Shown: positions 10,629 through 20,394 of the stretch, in pieces
Numbering within the stretch: position 1 is the stretch's first letter
Layout of the letters: the number at the start of each line of letters is the position of its first letter
Assembly (NCBI GenBank): GCA_024280895.1
Contig: JAJRPI010000046.1
Location: 1-64,000 of the forward strand
Direction: 5' to 3'
Source of the DNA: Alphaproteobacteria bacterium
GTDB lineage: Bacteria; Pseudomonadota; Alphaproteobacteria; Rhizobiales; JAKIUO01
DNA: 64,000 bases
Program-made: the position numbers and the translations under genes
The notes under the pieces: model-generated
Database searches by the model: none
Seen by the model: only the letters and a program-made list of their open reading frames with translations
Told to the model about the DNA's origin: nothing

Positions 10629-10757
10629 TTCTCGCTCTTTGATCACCAATGCCTGAATGACCTTATTGAAATGCTCTTCAACAAAGCCGCTTGTCTGGTA
10701 AATTGAGACCCTGTCCCACAAAGACACAGGGCCCAAACCAGTATTTCATATCTGCCC

Positions 10758-12761
10758 TTAAGCGGATTTGCGCGCAATAGCCGCCTTGGCTTCACTGGCG
10801 ACATTGGCGGACGTAATGCCAAAGTGCTCATAAAGTTCCGCACCTGGGCCTGACGCTCCAAAGCCGCTCATGCCGACAAATCCACCGTGGTCACCAAGCC
10901 AACGATCCCAGCTTTGACGTAGGGCCGCTTCGCAGGCAACACGCGGGGCCGTGCCAAGCACGCTTTGGCGATAATCATGACCCTGGGCAGCAAAGCGCTC
11001 CATGCAAGGCATGGAGACAACCACCGCATTGACACCGGCCGCTTTCAAATCAGCTGCGGCAGCGACAATGATTTCAACTTCAGAACCAGAGGCCATCAAG
11101 GTCACATCGCGCTCGCCATCGCAATCGACAAGCACATAGGCACCCTTGGCAGAAAGGTTTTCGTCCGTATGGTCGGTGCGAACAGTTGAAAGACCCTGAC
11201 GTGTCATAGACATGACCGATGGTGTCTTGGCTGCGGACAGAGCCACTTCCCAGCATTCAGCTGTTTCAACAGTGTCAGCTGGGCGGAATACATCCAGATT
11301 TGGAATAACACGAAGGGCCGACAATGTTTCAACCGGTTGATGGGTTGGACCATCTTCGCCAACACCGATGCTGTCATGGGTCATGACGTGAATAACACGC
11401 ACGCCCATCAAGGCACCAAGGCGAATGGCTGGACGTGAGTAATCAGCAAAAACGAGGAAAGTCCCGGAATAAGGAACCACGCCGCCATGCAAGGACATAC
11501 CGTTCATGAATGCGGCCATGCCAAATTCGCGCACTCCGTAATGCATGTAATTACCGGAAAAATCATCCGGCGTGACAGCTTTATACTGTGAGGTTTTACA
11601 ACCGTTTGAACCCGTAAGATCAGCAGAACCGCCAACAATCCCTGGAACGATCGGCACCAAAGCTTCAAGCACTTTGGCATTTGATTGTCTGGTCGCAAGC
11701 TTTGGCGCTTCGGACGACATGGCTTTTTTAACATCGAGCATGGCACTTTTGACCTGCCCCATGACATCGGTGCTGATGGGATCACCAAGTCCAGCCTTGT
11801 CGGTTGCCGAAAGAGCGGCAGCACGTGTTTCCCAAGCTGCCATCGCATCCTTGGAACGAGCACCAGCTGCGCGCCAGCTGCTCATAACATCATCAGGAAT
11901 AACAAAAGGACCGTGGGGCCAGCCAAGCGCTTCGCGGGTCAAGGCAATCTCTTCTTCACCAAGCGGCTCACCATGAGCACGAGCGGTGTTGGCGCGGTTT
12001 GGAGAACCATGACCAATTTCTGTTTTACAGGCAATCAGTGTTGGCTTGTCTGAATTTTGCGCGGCTTTGATCGCCTCTTCAATGGCGGCTGCATCATGTC
12101 CATCGCAACGCATGGCATTCCAGCCAGCTGCTTCAAAGCGCTTGATCTGGTCCGTAGAACTCGACACACCGACTTCCCCGTCAATGGTGATATTGTTATC
12201 GTCCCAAAGAACAATCAGTTTGTTGAGCTTCAGGTGACCAGCCATATCGATGGCTTCATGTGAAACACCTTCCATCAAGCAACCATCGCCATTAACGACA
12301 TAGGTGTAATGGTCGCAAATATCATCGCCATGACGAGCCGCAACCATTTTTTCTGCAATGGCGAAACCAACCGCAGTCGTGAGGCCCTGCCCCAACGGTC
12401 CGGTGGTCATCTCGGCACCACTGATATGTCCATATTCAGGATGGCCAGCTGTTTTCGATCCGACCTGACGGAAGTTTTTAAGATCATCGAGTTCAACGCC
12501 AGGATAGCCCATCAAATGCAAGACAGAGTAAAGAAGCATGGAGCCATGGCCCGCAGATAAAATAAAGCGGTCACGATCAAACCAATCGGGATTGGCTGCA
12601 TCAAATTTCATGAATTTGGTAAACAGAACAGTGGCCACATCGGCCATTCCCATTGGCATGCCGGGATGTCCCGAATTGGCGGCTTGGACTGCATCCATAG
12701 ATAGCGCCCGAATAGCATTCGCCATATCCTTGTGCGATGCGTCGTAAGTCGTATTGCTCAT
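10758..12761 (-). CDS. tkt: Transketolase
   Basis: 667 aa; SGHPGMPMGMADVA, NGDGCLMEGVSHEA, HDSIGVGEDGPTHQPVE. Confidence 0.97.
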   Translation of the reverse strand: MSNTTYDASHKDMANAIRALSMDAVQAANSGHPGMPMGMADVATVLFTKFMKFDAANPDWFDRDRFILSAGHGSMLLYSVLHLMGYPGVELDDLKNFRQVGSKTAGHPEYGHISGAEMTTGPLGQGLTTAVGFAIAEKMVAARHGDDICDHYTYVVNGDGCLMEGVSHEAIDMAGHLKLNKLIVLWDDNNITIDGEVGVSSSTDQIKRFEAAGWNAMRCDGHDAAAIEEAIKAAQNSDKPTLIACKTEIGHGSPNRANTARAHGEPLGEEEIALTREALGWPHGPFVIPDDVMSSWRAAGARSKDAMAAWETRAAALSATDKAGLGDPISTDVMGQVKSAMLDVKKAMSSEAPKLATRQSNAKVLEALVPIVPGIVGGSADLTGSNGCKTSQYKAVTPDDFSGNYMHYGVREFGMAAFMNGMSLHGGVVPYSGTFLVFADYSRPAIRLGALMGVRVIHVMTHDSIGVGEDGPTHQPVETLSALRVIPNLDVFRPADTVETAECWEVALSAAKTPSVMSMTRQGLSTVRTDHTDENLSAKGAYVLVDCDGERDVTLMASGSEVEIIVAAAADLKAAGVNAVVVSMPCMERFAAQGHDYRQSVLGTAPRVACEAALRQSWDRWLGDHGGFVGMSGFGASGPGAELYEHFGITSANVASEAKAAIARKSA

Positions 12762-12925
12762 TTATTTTCCCTCCAGGAAAGTCGCAGCAACGATTATGGC
12801 TGATCGTCCATATCCGCTGAAAACTGTAAGATGTACCCAACGGCACAAGTGCCTTTGAGGCGTTGTCAGGTTCACTGCCCGATGGTTTTAAAAAACATCA
12901 GGCAGCTTGAAAGGTCCGATATGCT

Positions 12926-13810
12926 TTATGCAGATTTCGATTTCTCTAGCAAATCGTGAATGATTGGGGTCAAAATGACTTCCATTGCCAGTCCCATTTT
13001 CCCACCGGGAACAACGATCGTATTACGCCGCGACATGAAGCTATCATGGATCATGCTCAAGAGATAAGGGAAATTGATATTGAATTTGGCGGGATGCGCA
13101 AAGCGGATCACTACCATGCTCTCATCGGCGGTCGGAATGTCTCTGGCGATAAACGGGTTCGATGTATCGACCATTGGCACGCGCTGGAAATTGATATCGG
13201 TGCGTCCAAATTGCGGGGTGATGTCATACACATAATCGTGCATACGGCGCAATATGGTGTCGACGATCACATCTTGAGAATAGCCCCGATCATCAAAATC
13301 ACGGAAAATCTTCTGGATCCATTCCAGATTGACAATTGGCACAACACCAATACCAAGATCAACGTGAGGCGCTGCCTTTTTTACAAGTCCGTGCAGACCT
13401 TCGTAGAACAAAATATCAGTGCCCGTTTCCAGGTCTTCCCAAGGGGTAAACTCACCCGAACCGACATTGCAACCAAGACGCTTGTTAAGCTCCACGGCTT
13501 CTTCGTCATTATGGACATAATAGCGCTTTTTGCCAGTGCCAGTGCGACCATAGGTTTCAAACAGGTCGCCAATTTCGTCGAATAAATTGGCGTTCGCACC
13601 GAAATGGCTGAAATGGGGATTTCCCGCCGCCTCTTCCTGAGCCATTTTTTCTTTCATGGCCGCACGGTCATAACGATGATAGCTATCGCCCTCGACGATC
13701 TCCGCTTTGACCTTTTCACGATAGAGAATGTGTTCAAAGGCCTTCTTGACCGTTGAAGTGCCAGCACCCGACGATCCGGTGACTGAAATGACAGGATACT
13801 TATTCGACAT
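12926..13810 (-). CDS. prk: Phosphoribulokinase (proteobacterial type)
   Basis: 294 aa; SVTGSSGAGTSTVKKAFEHI P-loop, EGDSYHRYDRAAMKEKM, FYEGLHGL. Confidence 0.95.
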   Translation of the reverse strand: MSNKYPVISVTGSSGAGTSTVKKAFEHILYREKVKAEIVEGDSYHRYDRAAMKEKMAQEEAAGNPHFSHFGANANLFDEIGDLFETYGRTGTGKKRYYVHNDEEAVELNKRLGCNVGSGEFTPWEDLETGTDILFYEGLHGLVKKAAPHVDLGIGVVPIVNLEWIQKIFRDFDDRGYSQDVIVDTILRRMHDYVYDITPQFGRTDINFQRVPMVDTSNPFIARDIPTADESMVVIRFAHPAKFNINFPYLLSMIHDSFMSRRNTIVVPGGKMGLAMEVILTPIIHDLLEKSKSA

Positions 13811-14065
13811 TCGTGTTTTTAACCCCTCTTGTGCGTACGATACCTGCTCTTAGAACATTTCAGGTCCTGTGCGCAAGATGCAACAGTTTGAATATTCTAT
13901 TTTGTCGCGGGGCGCAACCTTGGTCTTTTTGGCAAGCTTTGGCCCATCCGCGCGCAATCTTTGTTCGCGAAGGGGACTTTGCACTTCGCGCCCAAAGGTG
14001 CTAGCAGTACGCCAAACCAATCACAAACCAATCCTGTTTAATGAACTAACTACCTGGGAGAACTC

Positions 14066-15322
14066 ATGCCTAAAAATGCTTTTTACGCCCAATCCGGCGG
14101 TGTTACAGCTGTCATCAATGCCTCAGCCTGCGGCGTCATTGAAACAGCGCGCAAGCATAGCGACAAAATTGGAACCGTCTATGCAGGCCGTAACGGCATC
14201 ATCGGCGCTCTTACCGAAGAGCTCATCGACACCTCGCTTGAGAGCGATGCCGATATTGCTGCGCTGCGCCACACTCCTGCCGGCGCTTTTGGCTCATGCC
14301 GCTTCAAACTCAAAAGCCTCGAAGACAACAAGCGTGAATATGAACGCCTGATCGAAGTATTCAAAGCTCATGACATTGGCTATTTCTTTTATAATGGCGG
14401 CGGCGACAGTGCCGACACCTGCTACAAGGTCTCCCAGCTTTCCGAAAAGATGGGCTATCCAGTGCAAGCCATCCATGTGCCAAAAACCGTCGATAATGAT
14501 TTGCCTGTCACGGATAATTGCCCGGGCTTTGGCTCGGTTGCCAAATATATCGCCATTTCTACACGCGAAGCCTCTTACGACGTACGCTCCATGGCCAAAA
14601 CTTCAACCAAGCTTTTTGTGCTCGAAGTAATGGGCCGCCATGCCGGTTGGATCGCTGCAGCTGGCGGACTTGCCGCCGACGAGACCAACGATATTCCCGT
14701 GGTTATTCTGTTCCCCGAAATTGATCTCGACCAGGACAAGTTCTTTGCCAAGGTCAAAGCCAATGTCGATAAATATGATTATTGCTCGGTCGTCGTGTCA
14801 GAAGGCGCAAAATGGCCAGATGGCCGCTTCCTTGCCGAACAAGGCACCAAAGACAGCTTTGGCCACGCGCAACTTGGCGGCGCTGCTCCTGTTGTTGCCA
14901 ATATGGTGAAAGATGCTTTGGGCTATAAATTCCATTGGGCCGTTGCCGACTACATGCAGCGCGCCGCTCGTCACATCGCCTCTGCAACCGATGTTGAACA
15001 GGCTTATGCCATGGGTAAAGCTGGCGTTGAAATGGCGCTTGAGGGCAAGAACTCCATCATGCCCGCTATCATTCGCACCGGCAACAACCCTTATACTTGG
15101 GAAGTTGGATCAGGCAATCTTGCTGATATTGCCAATGTCGAAAAAATGATGCCACGCGAATATATCTCCGACGATGGTTTTGGCATATCGCAAGCTGGCC
15201 GCGACTATCTGTTGCCGCTTATTCAGGGCGAAGATTATCCTCCCTATAAAAACGGCATGCCGGACTATGTGACGCTGAAAAATCAGATCACGGCCAAAAA
15301 ACTCGAAAACTTCGAGATCTAG
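14066..15322 (+). CDS. pfp: Pyrophosphate-dependent 6-phosphofructokinase
   Basis: 418 aa PFK fold; YNGGGDSADT and PKTVDNDLPVTDNCPGFGS (Lys in PKTxDND is the PPi-type signature), MGRHAGWIA. Confidence 0.9.
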   Translation: MPKNAFYAQSGGVTAVINASACGVIETARKHSDKIGTVYAGRNGIIGALTEELIDTSLESDADIAALRHTPAGAFGSCRFKLKSLEDNKREYERLIEVFKAHDIGYFFYNGGGDSADTCYKVSQLSEKMGYPVQAIHVPKTVDNDLPVTDNCPGFGSVAKYIAISTREASYDVRSMAKTSTKLFVLEVMGRHAGWIAAAGGLAADETNDIPVVILFPEIDLDQDKFFAKVKANVDKYDYCSVVVSEGAKWPDGRFLAEQGTKDSFGHAQLGGAAPVVANMVKDALGYKFHWAVADYMQRAARHIASATDVEQAYAMGKAGVEMALEGKNSIMPAIIRTGNNPYTWEVGSGNLADIANVEKMMPREYISDDGFGISQAGRDYLLPLIQGEDYPPYKNGMPDYVTLKNQITAKKLENFEI

Positions 15323-15347
15323 GTGGCACGCATTTTGTGCAATCAAA

Positions 15348-15382
15348 GGGCGGCTCTGCTTGTTGGCAGAGCCGCCCTTTTT
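15348..15382 (+). terminator. Rho-independent terminator downstream of pfp
   Basis: Perfect 12-bp stem GGGCGGCTCTGC / GCAGAGCCGCCC followed by TTTTT. Confidence 0.92.
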
Positions 15383-15475
15383 CATGCGACTTAACAGCAA
15401 CCAGGGCCCGTGCTACGCTTGACGTCCTGACCCAAACGAACCGAACCGATCAATAAACAAAAGTGGCAAATCCTT

Positions 15476-16090
15476 ATGAGAACCACCCCCTACACACGGC
15501 TCACCATTCCTCTCGCCCTCATCGGGCTTCTGGTCTTTTCGAGCCTTGTTCTGATCACCCTTTATCTGGTGCCACCCCGCCACGCCAACGCACAGTCTGT
15601 CGATCTAAAAACATCAGCAGTTAAATGGTCTGGAGATGGCCTAAAGCTAGAGCTGCAAGCCATGCCGCCTGATCTGGTACGCGCCTTTTTTCTGGGACGT
15701 GGCTTTTCAGCCAAGGATGCAGACTATATCGCCAATACAGGCTGTATCTACCGCTCTGCACTAGGCAATAATGGTGTGAAACCAGGAGATCCTGCAACGA
15801 CCATCGAGCTGACCAAGTGGCGTATTATGGGCCCAAAGGAGCCACAAACTATTCAAACTCGCCAGCAATGGGCAAAAATATGGGATACAAGAAAAGTGTC
15901 CGACAATGCCAAGGTGGCATTCTACTGGGCCTTATTTCCAACCGCTCAGAGCTACCAAGCCAGTGATTATAATTGGGGGATGATCAGTTTCAATATGCCC
16001 CCAGGAACGCGTTTTGATCTTGAAGTTCGTTGGCGAAACGGTGATGTTGATAAAAACAAGGTGCTAAAAAAATTGGAGTGTGGAAAATGA
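15476..16090 (+). CDS. Secreted/membrane-anchored hypothetical protein with two cysteines outside the signal
   Basis: 204 aa, N-terminal TM/signal; overlaps the TlpA-like start by ATGA. Confidence 0.7.
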   Translation: MRTTPYTRLTIPLALIGLLVFSSLVLITLYLVPPRHANAQSVDLKTSAVKWSGDGLKLELQAMPPDLVRAFFLGRGFSAKDADYIANTGCIYRSALGNNGVKPGDPATTIELTKWRIMGPKEPQTIQTRQQWAKIWDTRKVSDNAKVAFYWALFPTAQSYQASDYNWGMISFNMPPGTRFDLEVRWRNGDVDKNKVLKKLECGK

Positions 16091-16656
16091 TCTCAAACGG
16101 ACACACAAATATGACAGGAAGATCGTTCAAAAATATGAGAAAATACTGTGCTGGCCTGCTGACAAGTTTGTTGATTATCTTTGCATCGGTTGGCGCTGGA
16201 CAGGCGCAAGAACTTTTGCATCCGGTTCCAGGAACCCCTTTGGCGCGAGATTTTGAGCTTCCTGATCTGGATGGAAACAAACTCAAATTATCCGATTTCA
16301 AAGGCAATATCGTGGTCGTCAATTTCTGGGCCACCTGGTGCCCGCCGTGCCGGGCTGAAATACCGTCCATGCAGCGGGCATGGACTATTCTCAAAAAACA
16401 TAATGTGGTGATGTTAGCCATTCATGTCGGTGGCAATGAGGACAAGATCTGGTCGTTTCTCACCGATTTTGGCGTGGATTTCCCAGTGTTGATTGATGCC
16501 AATTCGAAGGTCTCGCGTAGCTGGCCGATGAGAGGCCTGCCAACAACCTTCATTATTGATCCACAAGGCAAATTGGCCCTTCGCGCTATTGGCGGGCGCG
16601 AATGGGATGACCCGGCTCTCATAAAATCCATTCTTGCACTGGCAAAACAGAAATAA
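16087..16656 (+). CDS. TlpA-like periplasmic thioredoxin-fold protein
   Basis: NFWATWCPPCRAEIPSMQ active site; FIIDPQGKLALRAIGGREW; start placed at the ATGA overlap. Confidence 0.9.
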   Translation: MISNGHTNMTGRSFKNMRKYCAGLLTSLLIIFASVGAGQAQELLHPVPGTPLARDFELPDLDGNKLKLSDFKGNIVVVNFWATWCPPCRAEIPSMQRAWTILKKHNVVMLAIHVGGNEDKIWSFLTDFGVDFPVLIDANSKVSRSWPMRGLPTTFIIDPQGKLALRAIGGREWDDPALIKSILALAKQK

Positions 16657-17022
16657 TCGACCGCGGCTTTGGCCTGCTTATCTGAATATTTTATCGCACA
16701 AATTATCGACGTGCACGGGACGATCAGACAACCAGAAAAACCAGACTGAGCGCCGTTGTTACACTGGCACGCGCTAAAAACTCAAATACAATACTCACAA
16801 CAGTTTCCCCTTAACGGGGCTGTCAGCAACCGATACTGCAAGCGCTCCTTTGCGGGCTCAAAACGAGCCACAAAGGAGCAAACAAGAGGCAGTGATTGGA
16901 CAATTACGCATAACAACCTGAACACAAATCACAACAAGCCAGCCTCCAGTTTAGCGCAAAAGCCCTAAAATTGCGTAAGCGCCAAAGGTTTTATGCACTC
17001 GTCTGAAATAACAGGACGCTGC

Positions 17023-19107
17023 CTAACGCCTTTTCGTCCCAATACTGCGCAAGCGCGGGACTTTTATTCTCTGGCCGACATATATCTTGTTGGGATTTTT
17101 GATCCTGCGGCGATTGGCTCTCTGGATATGTCGATAATACCGTCCGCGACCATAATAGTGCTCGGAATATCCCCACAATGTCGTGCCGTTTCGCACCAGC
17201 ACTCTGGTGGGTGTGCGCCGTGACTTTGGATATCTCTTTCTCTTGGCCATATATCTGGCCTTGTTTTTACGCGACAGATAGTAACGTGTCGCCGAACGCT
17301 TTTTGACGGAACGCCTTTTTGCTGAGCGACGAACCAATTTCCGGCGTTTCTTTTTCGCGCGAGAGGCGCGGCGCGGCGCGGTTTTCCTTATTTTAGAACG
17401 TGCCACCGCAACTTGCCCAGCGGGGGCCATTTTTGGATTGGTCGCAATTGATGGCTTTGTACCCGATGGAACGGCATGATCTGCGCCCTCCCCGCTCACC
17501 GACGGCCTTGTATAAGATGCCACTCGGTTTTTCGTCATCTTGGCGGCGCTGCCATTATCGGGTTTCGCGGATGGGGTCGGTTTAGCGCCCGCCCCTTTGG
17601 CGATCCGCACCTTAGAGACCTTTGCCACATGATCATACTGCATGCGCGCTTCAGAGGCGATGCGCCCGCTTTTTAAAACATGGCCCGCTCTAAATAAATG
17701 TGGCCCTGCTTTCATTTTTCTACGCTTTGCAAAGTTCCAAATGCCCTTGCTATTGGCAACCACTTCGCCAATTTCCTGTATCCCTTTAAACAAACGAATA
17801 CGGCTACCAGGAATGCCCCGCCCCGATAGCTCCAACAGGCCACCACCAGCTTTACTGACCTCATAGCTTACCGCTTCAAATGCAAAGTCACTTACACCCA
17901 TATTTGCCATTTTAGCTGCAAGTGTAGCGGGTTCTTGCTTGGATTTGGAAATATCCGCCAGCTTGCCCTTCTTTGCTTTAGCTGAACCTGAGTTCACGGG
18001 CTCCGTCTTATTTGAGGCAGCCTTCTTCCGATCAGCCACTTTGGGCTGGTCGGAACCTGACTGGGCGTCCTGCTCATTAGCACCAGGCTCCACCCTGAAT
18101 ATGCCCGTGAATCTATCCCAGGCCGATTTTGGCGCTCTCTTCGAGGGAGCATCGGCGCGATCAAAGGGAACTTGCGCCTGAACAATACTCAGGCCCTTAT
18201 CGTTAAGTTGTTCGGCGAGCAGCATATGGGCCCCAGGCGACAATGTCTGTTTTGTCGTGAAGCTCCAGGCACCCGTTTGATCAGCAATGGTGCGGCCGAT
18301 CTCCTTACCATCAATCTTAAAATTCAACTTCGCCCCTGCCTGCGCCGTGCCAGATAGTTTGATCTCCCCCGGCTTGCCGATCACTGCGATATAGGCCGTT
18401 TCACTGAACAAGATATTGGGCTGGTCCGCCTTACTGGGCGCGGCTGCGCCGTTTGCCATATTGCCCATCAGACCCGCTTGATCACCTGACCGGCCCTTTG
18501 GCGCAGACGACGCCCCGACTGGTGGCGCGATTTTTTTTACGCCTTGATCAGATTTTTCAGAAAGTCCAGCTTGTGCGTTTTCTTCATCCAGACCTCGTAA
18601 AATCTGTGGCGGCTGGCCAGGTTCCAGAAATGTAACGACGATATCTTGATCTTTGCGTATATTTAATTTTATCTGCTGATCCGATTGAACAATGGCGCCT
18701 TGCGGGGGGGCAACCGATTTCAATTGCAATAGATATTTGCCAGGAGCCAATGGCTGCTCCAATTCAATGGAAAAATCGCCATCCTTGCTAACATTCGTCG
18801 TTTTTACGGACTTGCCATTGAGTTCAAGCGCCACATTCGTATCGCGAGGAGCTTTGCCCGCCAGTGTCCCGGTGCCATCATTGGCCAGATTGGCCGAAAC
18901 AAAGCCGGGTTTTTGTACCGCGCTACCCTGCGTGCCATCATCTTTTGCTGGAGCGATACCTTGCGTCTGCTTAACAGGAAGCAGATCAACTATTTTTTGT
19001 TCGTCATCTACATGACGAAATTTGTCGACCAATGCGCCGCCGACGCCAAACAAGGCCAGCACCACGAGCGCCATGCCTGTAAATGATTTTCCGCTTGATG
19101 AACTCAT
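17023..19107 (-). CDS. LysM peptidoglycan-binding protein with repeated Ig-like domains and a basic linker
   Basis: Start chosen at MSSSSGKSFTGMALVVLALFGVGG (TM anchor); C-terminal LysM-like VLVRNGTTLWGYSEHYYGRGRYYRHIQRANRRRIKNPNKIYVGQRIKVP. Confidence 0.82.
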   Translation of the reverse strand: MSSSSGKSFTGMALVVLALFGVGGALVDKFRHVDDEQKIVDLLPVKQTQGIAPAKDDGTQGSAVQKPGFVSANLANDGTGTLAGKAPRDTNVALELNGKSVKTTNVSKDGDFSIELEQPLAPGKYLLQLKSVAPPQGAIVQSDQQIKLNIRKDQDIVVTFLEPGQPPQILRGLDEENAQAGLSEKSDQGVKKIAPPVGASSAPKGRSGDQAGLMGNMANGAAAPSKADQPNILFSETAYIAVIGKPGEIKLSGTAQAGAKLNFKIDGKEIGRTIADQTGAWSFTTKQTLSPGAHMLLAEQLNDKGLSIVQAQVPFDRADAPSKRAPKSAWDRFTGIFRVEPGANEQDAQSGSDQPKVADRKKAASNKTEPVNSGSAKAKKGKLADISKSKQEPATLAAKMANMGVSDFAFEAVSYEVSKAGGGLLELSGRGIPGSRIRLFKGIQEIGEVVANSKGIWNFAKRRKMKAGPHLFRAGHVLKSGRIASEARMQYDHVAKVSKVRIAKGAGAKPTPSAKPDNGSAAKMTKNRVASYTRPSVSGEGADHAVPSGTKPSIATNPKMAPAGQVAVARSKIRKTAPRRASRAKKKRRKLVRRSAKRRSVKKRSATRYYLSRKNKARYMAKRKRYPKSRRTPTRVLVRNGTTLWGYSEHYYGRGRYYRHIQRANRRRIKNPNKIYVGQRIKVPRLRSIGTKRR

Positions 19108-19439
19108 CTTGATCCGCTGCCTCATACACCAGTTAAAATTATCCAAACCCGCCCTATTCTTGACGATATAGGAAACATGTTTTAATCGAAACGCGCCAAA
19201 ATCCCATGACCTGCCTTCCATAATAAAGGCTCTAGCGGCAATTTACAGCCTTCATGCCATGCACTTGAAAGAGTAGGAACATCCTTATCTTACTGATACT
19301 TAGAATACAATCTTTACGCGGCTTAGCCAATTCCTCTTAACGATAAGGTAAAAGCCATCGAGCGCTTTGTTGCAAGAAGTCCCATGAATATGCAAGGCTT
19401 GTTATCCCCATCACACAGTTGCCAAAGATTTCAGCGATA

Positions 19440-19707
19440 CTAGTGGTCTGCCTCACTTACTATGTGGGGTTAGGACGTTTTTCAAAGACTTTGGGCTAGG
19501 CGCCCGTTCTGCCACGATACGTGTATCATAAAGAACGGGGAACAACGTCCCAAAGTCTTTGAAAAACGCCTTTGGTTGCTTCACTTGGCTCCTGAGCCGC
19601 ACCTTACCCATTTAAAGATGCTATGGCATCGACTGCATGGTTAAGGTACGGCTCCAAACCAAGTGAGGCAATCCTAACTCTACATAGTAAGTGAGGCAGG
19701 CCACTAG
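19440..19707. repeat. MITE-like palindromic element with 36-bp terminal inverted arms and two inner hairpins
   Basis: 19440-19475 CTAGTGGTCTGCCTCACTTACTATGTGGGGTTAGGA pairs with 19672-19707 (33/36); perfect 20-bp inner stem 19476-19495/19549-19568; second inner stem 19576-19606/19642-19671. Confidence 0.85.
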
Positions 19708-19767
19708 CACTTGGAAAACATATTGAGCGATCAAACCAAACGCCAATTGAATAGTCAGGAGACTTGC

Positions 19768-20388
19768 ATGGAACATAGCGCACTAAAAATGGCTCAGATC
19801 AAAAAAGTCTGTGTTTACTGCGGCTCTGGCTCTGGGGTTAATCCAAACTTCGCCAAAGCGGCAAATATTTTGGGTAAAGACCTTGCCAATCGAGGTATTG
19901 GCCTTGTTTATGGCGGAGGGAGCCTTGGATTGATGGGGGAAGTGGCCCGCGCAACTCTTGAGGCTGGCGGCCATGTGACGGGCATTATTCCAGAATTTCT
20001 TTCTGAAAAAGAACATATGCTGGAAGAGGTGCAGGAGCTCATTGTCACTGACAGTATGCACGAACGCAAACAATATATGTTTGCAAAGTCCGATGCTTTC
20101 GTGGCGCTGCCCGGTGGTGCCGGCACTCTTGACGAGCTAATCGAACAGGTGACATGGTCACAGCTCAACCAGCACAACAAGCCAATTATCATCGCCGATA
20201 TCGATAATTACTGGCAGCCTTTGCTCGAACTCTTGCGCCATATGAGCGAAGAAACATTTATCCGCCCTGGCCTTGAGGTCAGTTTCAAGGTGGTGAACGA
20301 TGCCAAAGACATCTTGCCCACCGCCATTGAAGTGGCTTCCACCATGGAAGTACTGCCCGGAAACACCATTTTCCCCTCGGAATTCTAA
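19768..20388 (+). CDS. LOG family protein (TIGR00730 Rossmann fold; cytokinin riboside 5'-monophosphate phosphoribohydrolase-like)
   Basis: VYCGSGSGVNPNF, GLVYGGGSLGLMG, MHERKQYM, ALPGGAGTLDEL; RBS AGGAGA before ATG at 19768. Confidence 0.95.
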   Translation: MEHSALKMAQIKKVCVYCGSGSGVNPNFAKAANILGKDLANRGIGLVYGGGSLGLMGEVARATLEAGGHVTGIIPEFLSEKEHMLEEVQELIVTDSMHERKQYMFAKSDAFVALPGGAGTLDELIEQVTWSQLNQHNKPIIIADIDNYWQPLLELLRHMSEETFIRPGLEVSFKVVNDAKDILPTAIEVASTMEVLPGNTIFPSEF

Positions 20389-20394
20389 CCGTCC

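Noticed and set aside
12956-13585. 209-aa plus-strand ORF antisense to prk
   Set aside because: Overlaps a confidently identified phosphoribulokinase on the other strand; low-complexity antisense translation.
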